From: a virus
Virus record (IMG/VR): IMGVR_UViG_3300032431_000011
Span: 1 to 58,580 of that record
DNA: 58,580 nucleotides
Direction: 5' to 3' (one strand)
The translations under genes and the position numbers were made by a program. The notes beneath the pieces were generated by a model that saw only the letters and a list, made by a program, of their open reading frames with translations, did not search any database and was not told where the DNA came from. Position 1 is the first letter of the stretch, and the number at the start of each line of letters is the position of its first letter. Below, in pieces: positions 1-6,283 of this stretch.

Positions 1-564
1 CGAATCTTCTTTGATTCTAGATTTGTATTTTCGCAAACCGTAGAGTCGGCAACTGAAACAGTGGATAATGGCAAGGATATCTTCAACCATTTCTCGTTCT
101 GGAGACAAGTCTGTTCTACTGAGAACCACGAGTTTGCAATCGCTTTGCTCACATATCCATCTGATGAGGTCACAACCAAACCTTGCGAGTCGGTCTTGGT
201 GGCAGACCACAACTTGGCTGATGTCTCTTGACATGACTTGTCCCAGAAGGGAAAGAAGCCCTTTGCGCTTGAAATTGAGGCCGCCTCCGATGTCTCTGAA
301 GACTTGCCCTTGCGGGTAGAGTTCTTGGAGGTAGTTGATTTGTCTTTCGAGACCTTCTTTTTGCTTGGCGCTGCTGACTCGACAATAGAGTGCTGTAACT
401 CTTCTATCGATTCCGTCACTGAAAACGGAATCGATGTCGTATCTACGCTGGTTTGTGGGAGTTCTGATAGCTTGGATTTTGCCCGCTTCATCCCAGTTTC
501 TGAGTGTTTTTTCCGAGACTGAGAGGAATTTGCAGGCTTCTCTTGGTGTGACATAGCGGGTCAT
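1..564 (-). CDS. IS607-family serine recombinase (partial, C-terminus off window)
   Basis: The gene reads leftward from an ATG at 564 and runs off the window with 188 codons open. Residues 1-50 form a MerR-like helix-turn-helix start (MTRYVTPREACKFLSVSEKT) as in IS607 TnpA. The catalytic domain follows, with YCRVSS at about residues 59-64 carrying the presumed nucleophilic serine, then QINYLQE and VCHQDRLARFGCDLI. IS607 recombinases are about 190-220 residues, so only a few residues are missing. The family moves DNA through a circular intermediate by serine recombination, usually with a tnpB gene alongside, which here would lie left of the window. Family assignment is firm; whether the element is intact cannot be judged. 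Confidence 0.88.
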   Translation of the reverse strand, partial: MTRYVTPREACKFLSVSEKTLRNWDEAGKIQAIRTPTNQRRYDIDSVFSDGIDRRVTALYCRVSSAKQKEGLERQINYLQELYPQGQVFRDIGGGLNFKRKGLLSLLGQVMSRDISQVVVCHQDRLARFGCDLIRWICEQSDCKLVVLSRTDLSPEREMVEDILAIIHCFSCRLYGLRKYKSRIKEDS

Positions 565-695
565 GGTAGCTGTGTTTGCCTAGTGCTTCTAAATGCTAAC
601 ATACTTTACCGGGTTAGTGTACCTATTTCCGGGAAATCAGTTACTTTGCTGCGCCAGTCTGCGACTTACAACCATTGCTGTGCTACAATGAGACT

Positions 696-767
696 CGTTG
701 GCTGGCAGAGCGGATATGCTCCGAACTCATAATTCGGGTTAGGTGGGTTCAACTCCCACGTCAACAA
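696..767 (+). tRNA. tRNA with CAU anticodon (Met or lysidine-type Ile)
   Basis: A full cloverleaf can be drawn. The acceptor strands CGTTGGC and GTCAACA pair except for a C1-A72 mismatch. The D stem is GCA/TGC with a GG in its loop. The anticodon stem is CCGAA/TTCGG around CTCATAA (anticodon 728-730). The variable loop has 5 nt, the T arm is GTGGG-TTCAACT-CCCAC, and A is at position 73. CCA is not encoded. The C1-A72 mismatch is a bacterial initiator trait, but the initiator's three G-C pairs in the anticodon stem are absent. A phage-type Met or Ile(CAU) tRNA is therefore more likely. Confidence 0.85.
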
Positions 768-774
768 TCACAAG

Positions 775-804
775 AAATACCGCAAGCGTGTGACTGCGGT
801 ATTT
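775..804 (+). terminator. Hairpin after the tRNA gene
   Basis: AAATACCGCA (775-784) and TGCGGTATTT (795-804) form a perfect 10-bp stem with a 10-nt loop, 7 nt after the tRNA. The T-run is weak, so this is a processing or termination hairpin rather than a clear intrinsic terminator. Confidence 0.6.
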
Positions 805-889
805 GTAAGTAAACAAAATCTTCACTAGCTTGACTTAACGACCTGGGAACTCAAACAAGGCTTCTATGTCCTGCGGGCACGTGTGTCCA

Positions 890-1240
890 TTAGAGAACTT
901 TAAGCCCTTCTCGGGACTTTCGGGCGCAAGAATTCCTGTAGGTTTGTAAGTTAACGGCAGGTAGTGGCGAAAAGCCGCCGTCTTCTCCTCTTACCATTGA
1001 AACAACTAACGGGAAGCTCCCCGTTAGCCCGTGGATAGTAGTTAGCACTAGCACCGCTAGATGAGCTAGTCCTGGAGACACAATCGTCACAAGCTCAGTC
1101 CCGTTTCCCACGAGAGGGGACAAGTAGGCAATGAGCTTATCTGAAAGCTCCGGGTCTTCCAATCTAACATGGAGTTGATGGTCTTCAAACCCTAAAGCTT
1201 TTAACTCTGGATTAGGATGAGAGAAGTTTACCTGAATCAT
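890..1240 (-). CDS. Csx15-like CRISPR-associated ring nuclease candidate
   Basis: This 116-residue protein starts MIQVNFSHPNPELKALGF. It continues with a hydrophobic core SPGLAHLAVLVLTTIHG, then GSFPLVV, and ends with AVNLQTYRNSCARK. The order NFSHP start, HG-x-x-G-x-FP centre and NLQ-x-x-R end matches my memory of the Csx15 family, and the length fits. Csx15-type proteins are reported as ring nucleases that degrade the cyclic oligoadenylate messenger of type III CRISPR systems. No type III cas gene is visible. If the assignment holds, the protein could tune a host type III system or act as an anti-CRISPR. Assignment is by motif pattern only and is moderately sure. Confidence 0.55.
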   Translation of the reverse strand: MIQVNFSHPNPELKALGFEDHQLHVRLEDPELSDKLIAYLSPLVGNGTELVTIVSPGLAHLAVLVLTTIHGLTGSFPLVVSMVRGEDGGFSPLPAVNLQTYRNSCARKSREGLKVL

Positions 1241-1280
1241 GAATTTAAAAAGCCCTACCGGGGAAAGAATTAGGGAAAAG

Positions 1281-1302
1281 CATAAGAGGGAGTCGAACCC
1301 TC
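1281..1302 (-). other. tRNA T-arm-like remnant
   Basis: On the minus strand GAGGG-TTCGACT-CCCTC forms a canonical T arm followed by TTATGCTT. I could not draw a matching acceptor, D or anticodon arm upstream. It is listed as a tRNA-like 3' fragment, possibly a degenerate tRNA or an old attachment site, not as a tRNA gene. Confidence 0.35.
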
Positions 1303-1314
1303 ATAGAAAAACTC

Positions 1315-1350
1315 GGTAAGTGGGAAACTCAGTATCTTCAGACCTGAGAG
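1315..1350 (+). repeat. IS605/IS607-type right-end-like hairpin (copy 1)
   Basis: GTGGGAAACTCAG then TATCTTCAGAC then CTGAGAG: a CTCAG/CTGAG stem (1328-1332, 1344-1348) closely matches the segment at 46591-46628. Such hairpins sit at the right end of TnpB-bearing transposons, where they form the 3' end of the omega RNA. No tnpB lies beside this copy and no terminal TCAA is present. Confidence 0.4.
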
Positions 1351-1760
1351 GGAAACGGCTCGGCGGTTTGAACCGCCTTGAATCTTTCCATTACCGCATT
1401 GGAGTTGCTTGACTTGGTGTACTTTTGTAATGTACTTTCAGCAGGACAGTTACTACCTCAAATCTCACAACCCTGTACGCATAATGTTTGCTCTTTTGGA
1501 GCCTCCCTTGCGGGGTAATGTTTGCTTCGCCAATGTTATAAGAGCTTTTTAGATTTGCAGCACTGTTTCAGTGACTTTAAAACTGTTTAACTGCAAATGA
1601 CAGGGCAGGGGACTAGCAAGATTCCAGGGTGTCGTGACTCAAAAAACGTAGTCAGTTAAGACTTAGGCTGGTCAGAATAGCTTGCTTCAACTTTCGTCTT
1701 ACAAGCTCAGTGGCTTTAGCCCTGAGTTCCTGACAGGAGTAACCTACTATGCTGAAGCAC

Positions 1761-1967
1761 TTAGAGCCCGTGGGCAAACTCTAAATATTGCTTTTCGACA
1801 CCGCAAATATTCCCTTGACTTAACTCGTAGCTCAAGTCAACATCTACTTCTGCCCACAATAAGGCGGTGTCTAGTTGTTGTACTATTGGGCGAGGATTGG
1901 TCAATACCTCCTGCCCTACTTCCGTTAACGGGATGAAAGTATTTTCGACAATTTTAAAGTGATACAT
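1761..1967 (-). CDS. Hypothetical protein (68 aa)
   Basis: The start MYHFKIVENT at 1967 follows a purine-rich GGAGTTGGAATATT. An upstream ATG at 2009 lacks this signal. The product is small and acidic (TEVGQEVLTNPRP, DTALLWAEVDVDL), and no family is recognised. A rightward ORF over the same bases looks like a shadow because it lacks a ribosome site and has an unlikely composition. Coding status is uncertain. The 520 bases to its right hold only the repeat and tRNA-like fragments listed separately. Confidence 0.4.
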   Translation of the reverse strand: MYHFKIVENTFIPLTEVGQEVLTNPRPIVQQLDTALLWAEVDVDLSYELSQGNICGVEKQYLEFAHGL

Positions 1968-2081
1968 AATATTCCAACTCCGTAATTTTACTAGCCTCGT
2001 CAGTGGCAAAGTAGTAAGCTTTGCCAGACACCTAAGAAGGTGTTTCGGCGGTATTAGGACAGCTTACAATAGAGCGATAGA

Positions 2082-2369
2082 TTAGTGCCAGAGGTTGTAG
2101 TAAAGCGACGTGTCTACGCCAGCTTTTTCTGGGTCGAAGTAACAAGGCTGCAACTCCACCGCAGGGACACTAGGGTGAACGAGCCACCAATGCCCCTCGA
2201 TAGAATCTTCGTAGTCGTAGGTGCTTTCGACATAAAATTCTATCCACCCTTCTTTTTCGACTAAGTTCTTGGCGAATGCTACTTTCTCAGAACCTTTTTC
2301 CGAGTTCAATAAATGTAACGTTTGCTCGATTGAATCTAATTCTTGTTCTTTACTAAAGACAAAATCCAT
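2082..2369 (-). CDS. Small paralogous family protein 1 (MDFVFSKEQ family)
   Basis: This 95-residue protein is preceded by AGGAG eight bases before the ATG. It shares a start (MDFVFSKEQ), a middle (LLNSEKGSEKVAFAKNLV, EGWIEF), a WWLVHPSV core and a DTSLYYNL tail with the genes ending at 2434 and 3530. The three are tandem duplicates in one orientation. No known family is recognised. The WWLVHPS and SLYYNL signatures are the parts kept in all three and probably define the fold. Function unknown. Confidence 0.75.
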   Translation of the reverse strand: MDFVFSKEQELDSIEQTLHLLNSEKGSEKVAFAKNLVEKEGWIEFYVESTYDYEDSIEGHWWLVHPSVPAVELQPCYFDPEKAGVDTSLYYNLWH

Positions 2370-2433
2370 GACGTTCTCCTAAATTTTCGTTACAAAGTGA
2401 ATGAGTGGGATGTCCTAATCAACAAGCCTGCTA

Positions 2434-2754
2434 TTAGCCCAGCGAGAGTAGTGGATGTAGTGGATATAATAGATAGGACAAATTGTAGTAGAGCGACGGG
2501 TCTACGCCGTTTTCTTCCGGGCGATAGGCACTATCTTGCCACTTCAACTCGGCAACACTAGGGTGAACGAGCCACCAATACACATAAGTATCTCCGTCGT
2601 CATAGACAGTTTCTTTCTTAAATTCTATCCACCCTTCTTGTGCTACTAAGTTCTTAGCAAATGCTACTTTCTCGGAGCTTTTTTCCGAATTTAGCAAATC
2701 TAGCGCTTGTTTGGCTGAGGTTAATTTCTGCTGTTTGGTGAATACAAAATCCAT
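2434..2754 (-). CDS. Small paralogous family protein 2
   Basis: This is the second member of the tandem family (MDFVFTKQQK, LLNSEKSSEKVAFAKNLV, YWWLVHPSV, DPSLYYNLS). The start is set at 2754, where GCAGGAG precedes the ATG. The longer reading from 2949 would run into the neighbouring gene and lacks such a signal. The C-terminus carries an extra tail (LLYPLHPLLSLG) not present in its paralogs, perhaps read-through into former intergenic sequence. Function unknown. Confidence 0.72.
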   Translation of the reverse strand: MDFVFTKQQKLTSAKQALDLLNSEKSSEKVAFAKNLVAQEGWIEFKKETVYDDGDTYVYWWLVHPSVAELKWQDSAYRPEENGVDPSLYYNLSYLLYPLHPLLSLG

Positions 2755-2805
2755 GATTTTCTCCTGCGTTTTTTGCTTCTGTAATTGACATAACACCCCC
2801 CTACT

Positions 2806-2843
2806 CACTTTGTAACCACATCTTAATATTGCGTTACAAAGTG
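2806..2843. repeat. Inverted repeat between small genes
   Basis: CACTTTGTAAC (2806-2816) and GTTACAAAGTG (2833-2843) are perfect inverted arms with a 16-nt loop, just after the stop of the next leftward gene. CGTTACAAAGTGA recurs at about 2387. A terminator or operator is possible. Confidence 0.45.
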
Positions 2844-2848
2844 AGTTT

Positions 2849-3268
2849 TTAGCTTGTTTTTGTAAACAATGTTGTACCGTCCCACTTCCGACTATTTGGA
2901 ACATCCCACGGGGGTTGACGAAGCTTGAGATAAACGTCAGATGGTTCAAATGGTAGCCACCATTCTCCTTTTTCGTAATCTTTTACATCCCAACCTCTCG
3001 GCCCATAACGCCCTTCTTCATATGGCCTCCAAGTGAAATATATGTGGTAACGTCCTGGGGTAAGATTTCTCAATCCTTTAGTTGGAGCATCCTGCAACAG
3101 CGCCACATGAATATCTAGAAGTCCATCTATTCCCCAATCTGCGTCAATACGTTCAACTTTCCCCCAAGCTCCCGGAATTACTTTTCTTGCTCGTTTTATT
3201 AACAAGAGAAGTGCTGGAAAATCTTTGTTTTTAATTTGGGCGTACTTTTTAGTTTTTGCAATTTTCAT
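2849..3268 (-). CDS. Hypothetical protein (139 aa)
   Basis: A lysine-rich start (MKIAKTKKYAQIKNKD) precedes aromatic C-terminal segments (YHIYFTWRPYEEGRYG, WWLPFEPSD). No family is recognised. It is the first gene behind a strong leftward promoter at 3308-3336 whose leader carries ACCACTCC, and it is followed by the paralogous small genes. It likely belongs to the early accessory set. Confidence 0.7.
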   Translation of the reverse strand: MKIAKTKKYAQIKNKDFPALLLLIKRARKVIPGAWGKVERIDADWGIDGLLDIHVALLQDAPTKGLRNLTPGRYHIYFTWRPYEEGRYGPRGWDVKDYEKGEWWLPFEPSDVYLKLRQPPWDVPNSRKWDGTTLFTKTS

Positions 3269-3285
3269 TTTTAGGCTCGCTTGGA

Positions 3286-3432
3286 GTGGTTTTTTCTATC
3301 TGTTATCACTATAGGCTACTCACTAGGACTTGTCAAGCGTTTTGGGAAAGTATTTTTCAAACGGTGCTAAAAGTGTTGCTATGTATGGTGCTTAGCGGTT
3401 GTGCTCGCAAGGTGTTGGTAGCGTCGGTGTAG
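3286..3432. repeat. Direct repeat copy 1 containing a promoter
   Basis: About 147 bases that recur at 3836-3981 with scattered changes. The unit runs from the AACCAC leader box through the TTGACA/TATAGT promoter to the tag GTTGGTAGCGTCGGTGTAG. Whole regulatory regions were duplicated along with the small genes. Confidence 0.75.
3308..3336 (-). promoter_or_regulatory. Leftward sigma-70-type promoter
   Basis: TTGACA (3336-3331) and TATAGT (3313-3308) are spaced by 17 bases and lie about 40 bases before the ATG at 3268. Confidence 0.75.
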
Positions 3433-3529
3433 TAAAAACTAGAAGACTCTAACTAAGACTTTCACTTGGTAGTAGGATATAAGAACCTGTAGAGCGGTGA
3501 GGATTAGTAAGTTCCGGCGTTAAGTGTGA

Positions 3530-3796
3530 CTAAGACAGACCATAATAGAGCGATGGATCTATACCTTCTTTTTCTGGGTTGAAAAGCATATCATCCCAAT
3601 CCAACGCAGCGATACTAGGGTGAACGACCCATTGATAGTTTTCAGTCATGTACTCATAATCTTTGATTTTTTGCCACCCTTTTGCGATAAGACTTTCGAT
3701 GAGAGCTTCTTGCTCTACAGCTTTTTCCGATGCTAGTAAGTTTAGTGCTTGTTCCGCTACAGCGAATTCCTGGTGTTTGCTAAATACAAATTTCAT
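3530..3796 (-). CDS. Small paralogous family protein 3
   Basis: Third member of the tandem family: MKFVFSKHQEF, ALNLLASEKAVEQEALIESL, WVVHPSIAALDWDD, DPSLYYGLS. The start at 3796 is chosen because it aligns with the other family starts and has AAGAAG ahead of it. The reading from 3859 would begin upstream of the transcription start expected from the promoter at 3858-3886. Function unknown. Confidence 0.72.
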   Translation of the reverse strand: MKFVFSKHQEFAVAEQALNLLASEKAVEQEALIESLIAKGWQKIKDYEYMTENYQWVVHPSIAALDWDDMLFNPEKEGIDPSLYYGLS

Positions 3797-3835
3797 AATT
3801 TTCTTCTTTGTTGGTTGTTTTTTGCTTAATAGCAA

Positions 3836-3981
3836 GTGGTTTTTTCTATCTGTTATCACTATAGGCTACTCACTAAGACTTGTCAAGCATTTTGTGAAAG
3901 TATTTTTAAGACAGATTGAAAGCGTTGCTATGTATAATACTTAGCGGTTGTGTTTGCAAGGTGTTGGTAGCGTCGGTGTAG
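3836..3981. repeat. Direct repeat copy 2 containing a promoter
   Basis: Second copy of the 147-base regulatory repeat at 3286-3432. Its end flows straight into a rightward TTGACG promoter at 3987, an arrangement that recurs at about 6003-6057. Confidence 0.75.
3858..3886 (-). promoter_or_regulatory. Leftward sigma-70-type promoter
   Basis: TTGACA (3886-3881), 17 bases, TATAGT (3863-3858). The sequence around it matches the promoter at 3308-3336. Confidence 0.75.
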
Positions 3982-3986
3982 GGATG

Positions 3987-4017
3987 TTGACGCGCTGAGC
4001 CAGTCTGATGCTATCTG
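3987..4017 (+). promoter_or_regulatory. Rightward promoter, copy 1 of three
   Basis: TTGACG, 19 bases, TATCTG. The 19-base spacer (with AGTCTGATGC) is nearly identical at 4890-4920 and 6027-6057, which suggests a bound regulator as well as polymerase. This copy lacks the downstream hairpin module. It precedes the gene at 4181 by about 160 bases that hold only ATTGGTTATT repeats. Confidence 0.5.
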
Positions 4018-4180
4018 GAGTATTGGTGTTAGCTTAGTCCGCATTATTGGTTATTGGTTATTAGGTATTAGTTTTTAAATTAAGGCGGGCTGAAGCAGGA
4101 TATCAGAAATCCAAAACCGTATATACTCCGTTACAATAATAGTCGTAGAACTCGATTTAAAACTACCCAGCAATCAAATA

Positions 4181-4375
4181 ATGGACGAATTAAATTCGGA
4201 ACTATTTTATTGTCGGCTTGATACGCTCAGAAAAGCATGGAAATTTTCTTGGTGTCAAGTTGCAAGACATGCGGACGTTGACCTGAGTGTACACGTCAGA
4301 CTAGCCCAAGGCTTTCCACCCAATCCTAAAGATATGAAAAAGCTGTATCATTGGTTGGACGAATATGGTGGTTGA
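4181..4375 (+). CDS. Hypothetical small protein (64 aa), possible helix-turn-helix
   Basis: MDELNSELFYCRLDTLRKAWKF starts a short protein whose middle (WCQVARHADVDLSVHVRLAQG) could form a helix-turn-helix. It ends KLYHWLDEYGG. No ribosome site is clear. It sits in line with the next rightward gene. The family is not recognised and DNA binding is only a guess. Confidence 0.5.
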   Translation: MDELNSELFYCRLDTLRKAWKFSWCQVARHADVDLSVHVRLAQGFPPNPKDMKKLYHWLDEYGG

Positions 4376-4428
4376 GTGTAGTGCGTGGTAAGATATAAAA
4401 CAAGAAAAATATTAATAGTGAGAATTAA

Positions 4429-4794
4429 ATGACTCTTAATCAAGCTGAACTTTTCAAAGACTTAATTTCACATTCTCCACAAAAAAAGGCAGAAGACCAA
4501 GCTGATAACGACAGGGTAAATACTGATTCACTCGAAATTGCGCTAGAACGGTTAAATGATTTGATGAAATCTGCCGCAAAAGACACCGCGTTCCGGTGCG
4601 AATTTAATGGCGACAAAGAAAAATATAACGAATGCCGTGATTTTTGTTTTGGTAAAATATGGGAAGAGTTTTGGGATGTAAAATCTAGAATAACCGGAGT
4701 CCCTGGTGATTGGTGCGACCCTGATACTACGTATGAAGAAGATATGCAAGCATACTTAAGACACGCTAACTTGTATATCCGTCGAGATGCTTAG
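4429..4794 (+). CDS. Hypothetical acidic protein (121 aa)
   Basis: An acidic, helix-rich protein: LISHSPQKKAEDQADNDR, EIALERLNDLMKSAAK, then a cysteine-containing segment (CEFNGDKEKYNECRDFC) and a tail GDWCDPDTTYEEDMQAY. No family is recognised. It is followed by a strong intrinsic terminator at 4832-4867, so it ends the first short rightward transcription unit. Confidence 0.65.
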   Translation: MTLNQAELFKDLISHSPQKKAEDQADNDRVNTDSLEIALERLNDLMKSAAKDTAFRCEFNGDKEKYNECRDFCFGKIWEEFWDVKSRITGVPGDWCDPDTTYEEDMQAYLRHANLYIRRDA

Positions 4795-4831
4795 ATGTTT
4801 AGACGTAAACAATTAAAAGAGTTTGGCAAAA

Positions 4832-4867
4832 AAAAGTAGCGCAAGTCATTTAACTTGCGCTACTTTT
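4832..4867 (+). terminator. Strong intrinsic terminator
   Basis: AAAAGTAGCGCAAGT (4832-4846) and ACTTGCGCTACTTTT (4853-4867) form a perfect 15-bp stem with a 6-nt loop ending in TTTTG. It insulates the promoter at 4890. Confidence 0.85.
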
Positions 4868-4889
4868 GTACGTAATTAAATTTGATTAG

Positions 4890-4920
4890 TTGACTCGCTG
4901 GGCTAGTCTGATGCTATACT
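4890..4920 (+). promoter_or_regulatory. Rightward promoter of structured leader A
   Basis: TTGACT (4890-4895), 19 bases, extended -10 TGCTATACT (TATACT at 4915-4920). Same spacer as the promoters at 3987 and 6027. The start point is expected near 4927, right at the first leader hairpin. Confidence 0.75.
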
Positions 4921-4927
4921 TAAACAA

Positions 4928-5122
4928 GAAGCCACCCGTTAGACGCGGGTGGCTTCAATCAAATCAACGAATACAACGAAAAAGAAATCATAGATTGCAG
5001 GTGAACTCAGCACATCTGAATCAATCATAGCACATATCCAACCGATGCTGTCAAGTGCTTCAGATTAATTCCTGCCAAGATTTTCTTCCGTTGTATTCAC
5101 CACAACCCTACACAAGGTGAAT
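4928..5122 (+). promoter_or_regulatory. Structured switch-like RNA leader A
   Basis: An 11-bp hairpin opens the transcript (GAAGCCACCCG 4928-4938 with 4946-4956). An outer stem P1 pairs GAATACAACG (4969-4978) with CGTTGTATTC (5089-5098). Inside it are GCAGG (4997-5001)/CCTGC (5071-5075), ATCTGA/TCAGAT (5014-5019/5060-5065) and AGCAC/GTGCT (5029-5033/5055-5059). A further hairpin, ATTCACC (5095-5101)/GGTGAAT (5116-5122), contains the AAGG ribosome site and shares ATTC with P1, so the two cannot form together. The same layout with different bases occurs at 6065-6276. I cannot match it to a known riboswitch class. Ligand or protein partner unknown. Confidence 0.75.
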
Positions 5123-5126
5123 CGAT

Positions 5127-5906
5127 ATGATTGACATTAATATTGACTTAACCACACAAGTCCCAAGAATAATCGAAGGTACTGACCCCGGACTCCGGGA
5201 ATTCACTGCCGCCGATTTTGCTGAGCCACCGACAGAAAATGACGAGCAAAAGATCCAGCGCGCAACTTTGCTTAATGAAATTAAAGCAGAGCAATATCGA
5301 CTGGGTATTGACAATTCCGCGCTGGAGTTTCTAACACATCAACAAACAGGAGCTATGAGCCTAACCGGAGGTATCCCAGTATTTAATGTGATGTTATTTC
5401 GAGATTATCTGCGGGGCTTAGAATCTCGACAATTACCAGAGGTCGAAATTGAAGCCCCGCCATATCTCGATTTTCAAGACGGTATTTTGTACATAGGAGG
5501 AAATAACAAAGAGTTGATGGAAAGCTGGGTTTACTTCCTAACCGAATCTCACACATTCGCAGTAGCCGGCAACTGGAATGTGGCGATTGAGCAGCGCTTT
5601 TTAAAACCAGTAAAGTATCAAGCAACAATTAAAGGGGTTGCCAGCGTAGAAGCTTTAAAATGGATTCAGCGTTTCTTCAATCCTAAAAAACACCCACCGC
5701 TCCACCCGATAGCCGAATGGAAACGCCCACCACCCGAATCTCCGAAACCTGCGGAGCCAGTATGGGTCGTCAGGGTAGACATGAAAGAAGTTTTCAAAGG
5801 TTGCGAAGTAGATGCTCGAAAAACGGCCATAGAACACGCTAGAAAGCCTCAATCAAGATCGGTCGGGATAATTTCTCCAGACTACAAATGTGAGTATCTA
5901 AAGTAA
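5127..5906 (+). CDS. Hypothetical protein under leader A (259 aa)
   Basis: ATG at 5127 with AAGGTG seven bases upstream, inside the leader hairpin. The N-terminal 110 residues are acidic and charged (TEGDP-like IIEGTDPGLREFTAAD). A middle block is YLDFQDGILYIGGNNKEL and FAVAGNWNVAIEQRF. A proline-rich linker (about 190-215) precedes a lysine/arginine-rich C-terminal segment (WVVRVDMKEVFKGCEVDARK). No family is recognised. Because it shares its leader type with the replication-like gene at 6284, the two products are probably controlled together. Confidence 0.8.
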   Translation: MIDINIDLTTQVPRIIEGTDPGLREFTAADFAEPPTENDEQKIQRATLLNEIKAEQYRLGIDNSALEFLTHQQTGAMSLTGGIPVFNVMLFRDYLRGLESRQLPEVEIEAPPYLDFQDGILYIGGNNKELMESWVYFLTESHTFAVAGNWNVAIEQRFLKPVKYQATIKGVASVEALKWIQRFFNPKKHPPLHPIAEWKRPPPESPKPAEPVWVVRVDMKEVFKGCEVDARKTAIEHARKPQSRSVGIISPDYKCEYLK

Positions 5907-6026
5907 GGATGCACAAACATTTCAAGCAATTCAACGTTTATCGTGGCCCGAGGTCTGGAAGTACCGAGTTCTTCCGTTAATTGCTCATTCGGAAAAGAGG
6001 AAATTGGTAGCGTCGGTGTAGGGATG

Positions 6027-6057
6027 TTGACGTGTTGGGCTAGTCTGATGCTATACT
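6027..6057 (+). promoter_or_regulatory. Rightward promoter of structured leader B
   Basis: TTGACG (6027-6032), 19 bases, TATACT (6052-6057) with TG extension. It is preceded by the tag TTGGTAGCGTCGGTGTAGGG, also seen at 3965-3985. Confidence 0.75.
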
Positions 6058-6064
6058 TAAGCAA

Positions 6065-6276
6065 GAAGCCACCTGCGGGTAGCGGGTGGCTTCAATCAAA
6101 CAATGTTGGATTTGGATTTGGATACAGCAGAACAAAACCTTAAGCAAGTTGGCGATTGTCCTTCTTTATTAATTGTAGCACACCCCTGGCGAACGTTGTC
6201 AAGTGCTATCAAATTAATTCTTAACAAGAGTCTCCTGCTGTATCCAACCGCAACCGCAAACATAAGCAAGTTGGAT
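6065..6276 (+). promoter_or_regulatory. Structured switch-like RNA leader B
   Basis: The 5' hairpin pairs 6065-6076 with 6082-6093. P1 is a perfect 13-bp stem, TTGGATACAGCAG (6118-6130) with CTGCTGTATCCAA (6235-6247). Inside lie TTAAG/CTTAA (6140-6144/6220-6224), ATTAATT/AATTAAT (6168-6174/6212-6218) and AGCAC/GTGCT (6177-6181/6203-6207, 21-nt loop as in leader A). The competing hairpin is ATCCAAC (6242-6248)/GTTGGAT (6270-6276), overlapping P1. P1, the second stem and the competing hairpin have other bases than leader A but the same pairing. Single-stranded CAAGA and TCAAGTGCT stay fixed. Confidence 0.75.
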
Positions 6277-6283
6277 CAGTACC

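Noticed and set aside
696-767. Initiator tRNA-fMet
   Set aside because: The C1-A72 mismatch fits, but the three G-C pairs of the initiator anticodon stem are missing.
1281-1400. A second complete tRNA on the minus strand
   Set aside because: The T arm is good, but no acceptor, D or anticodon arm could be fitted, even with a long variable arm.
1682-1936. Rightward 84-residue ORF
   Set aside because: No ribosome site and a better leftward candidate overlaps it.
4890-5130. Retron msr-msd for the structured leaders
   Set aside because: The flanking inverted arms recall retron a1/a2, but no reverse transcriptase lies downstream of either copy and the 3' arm feeds a start-codon hairpin instead.
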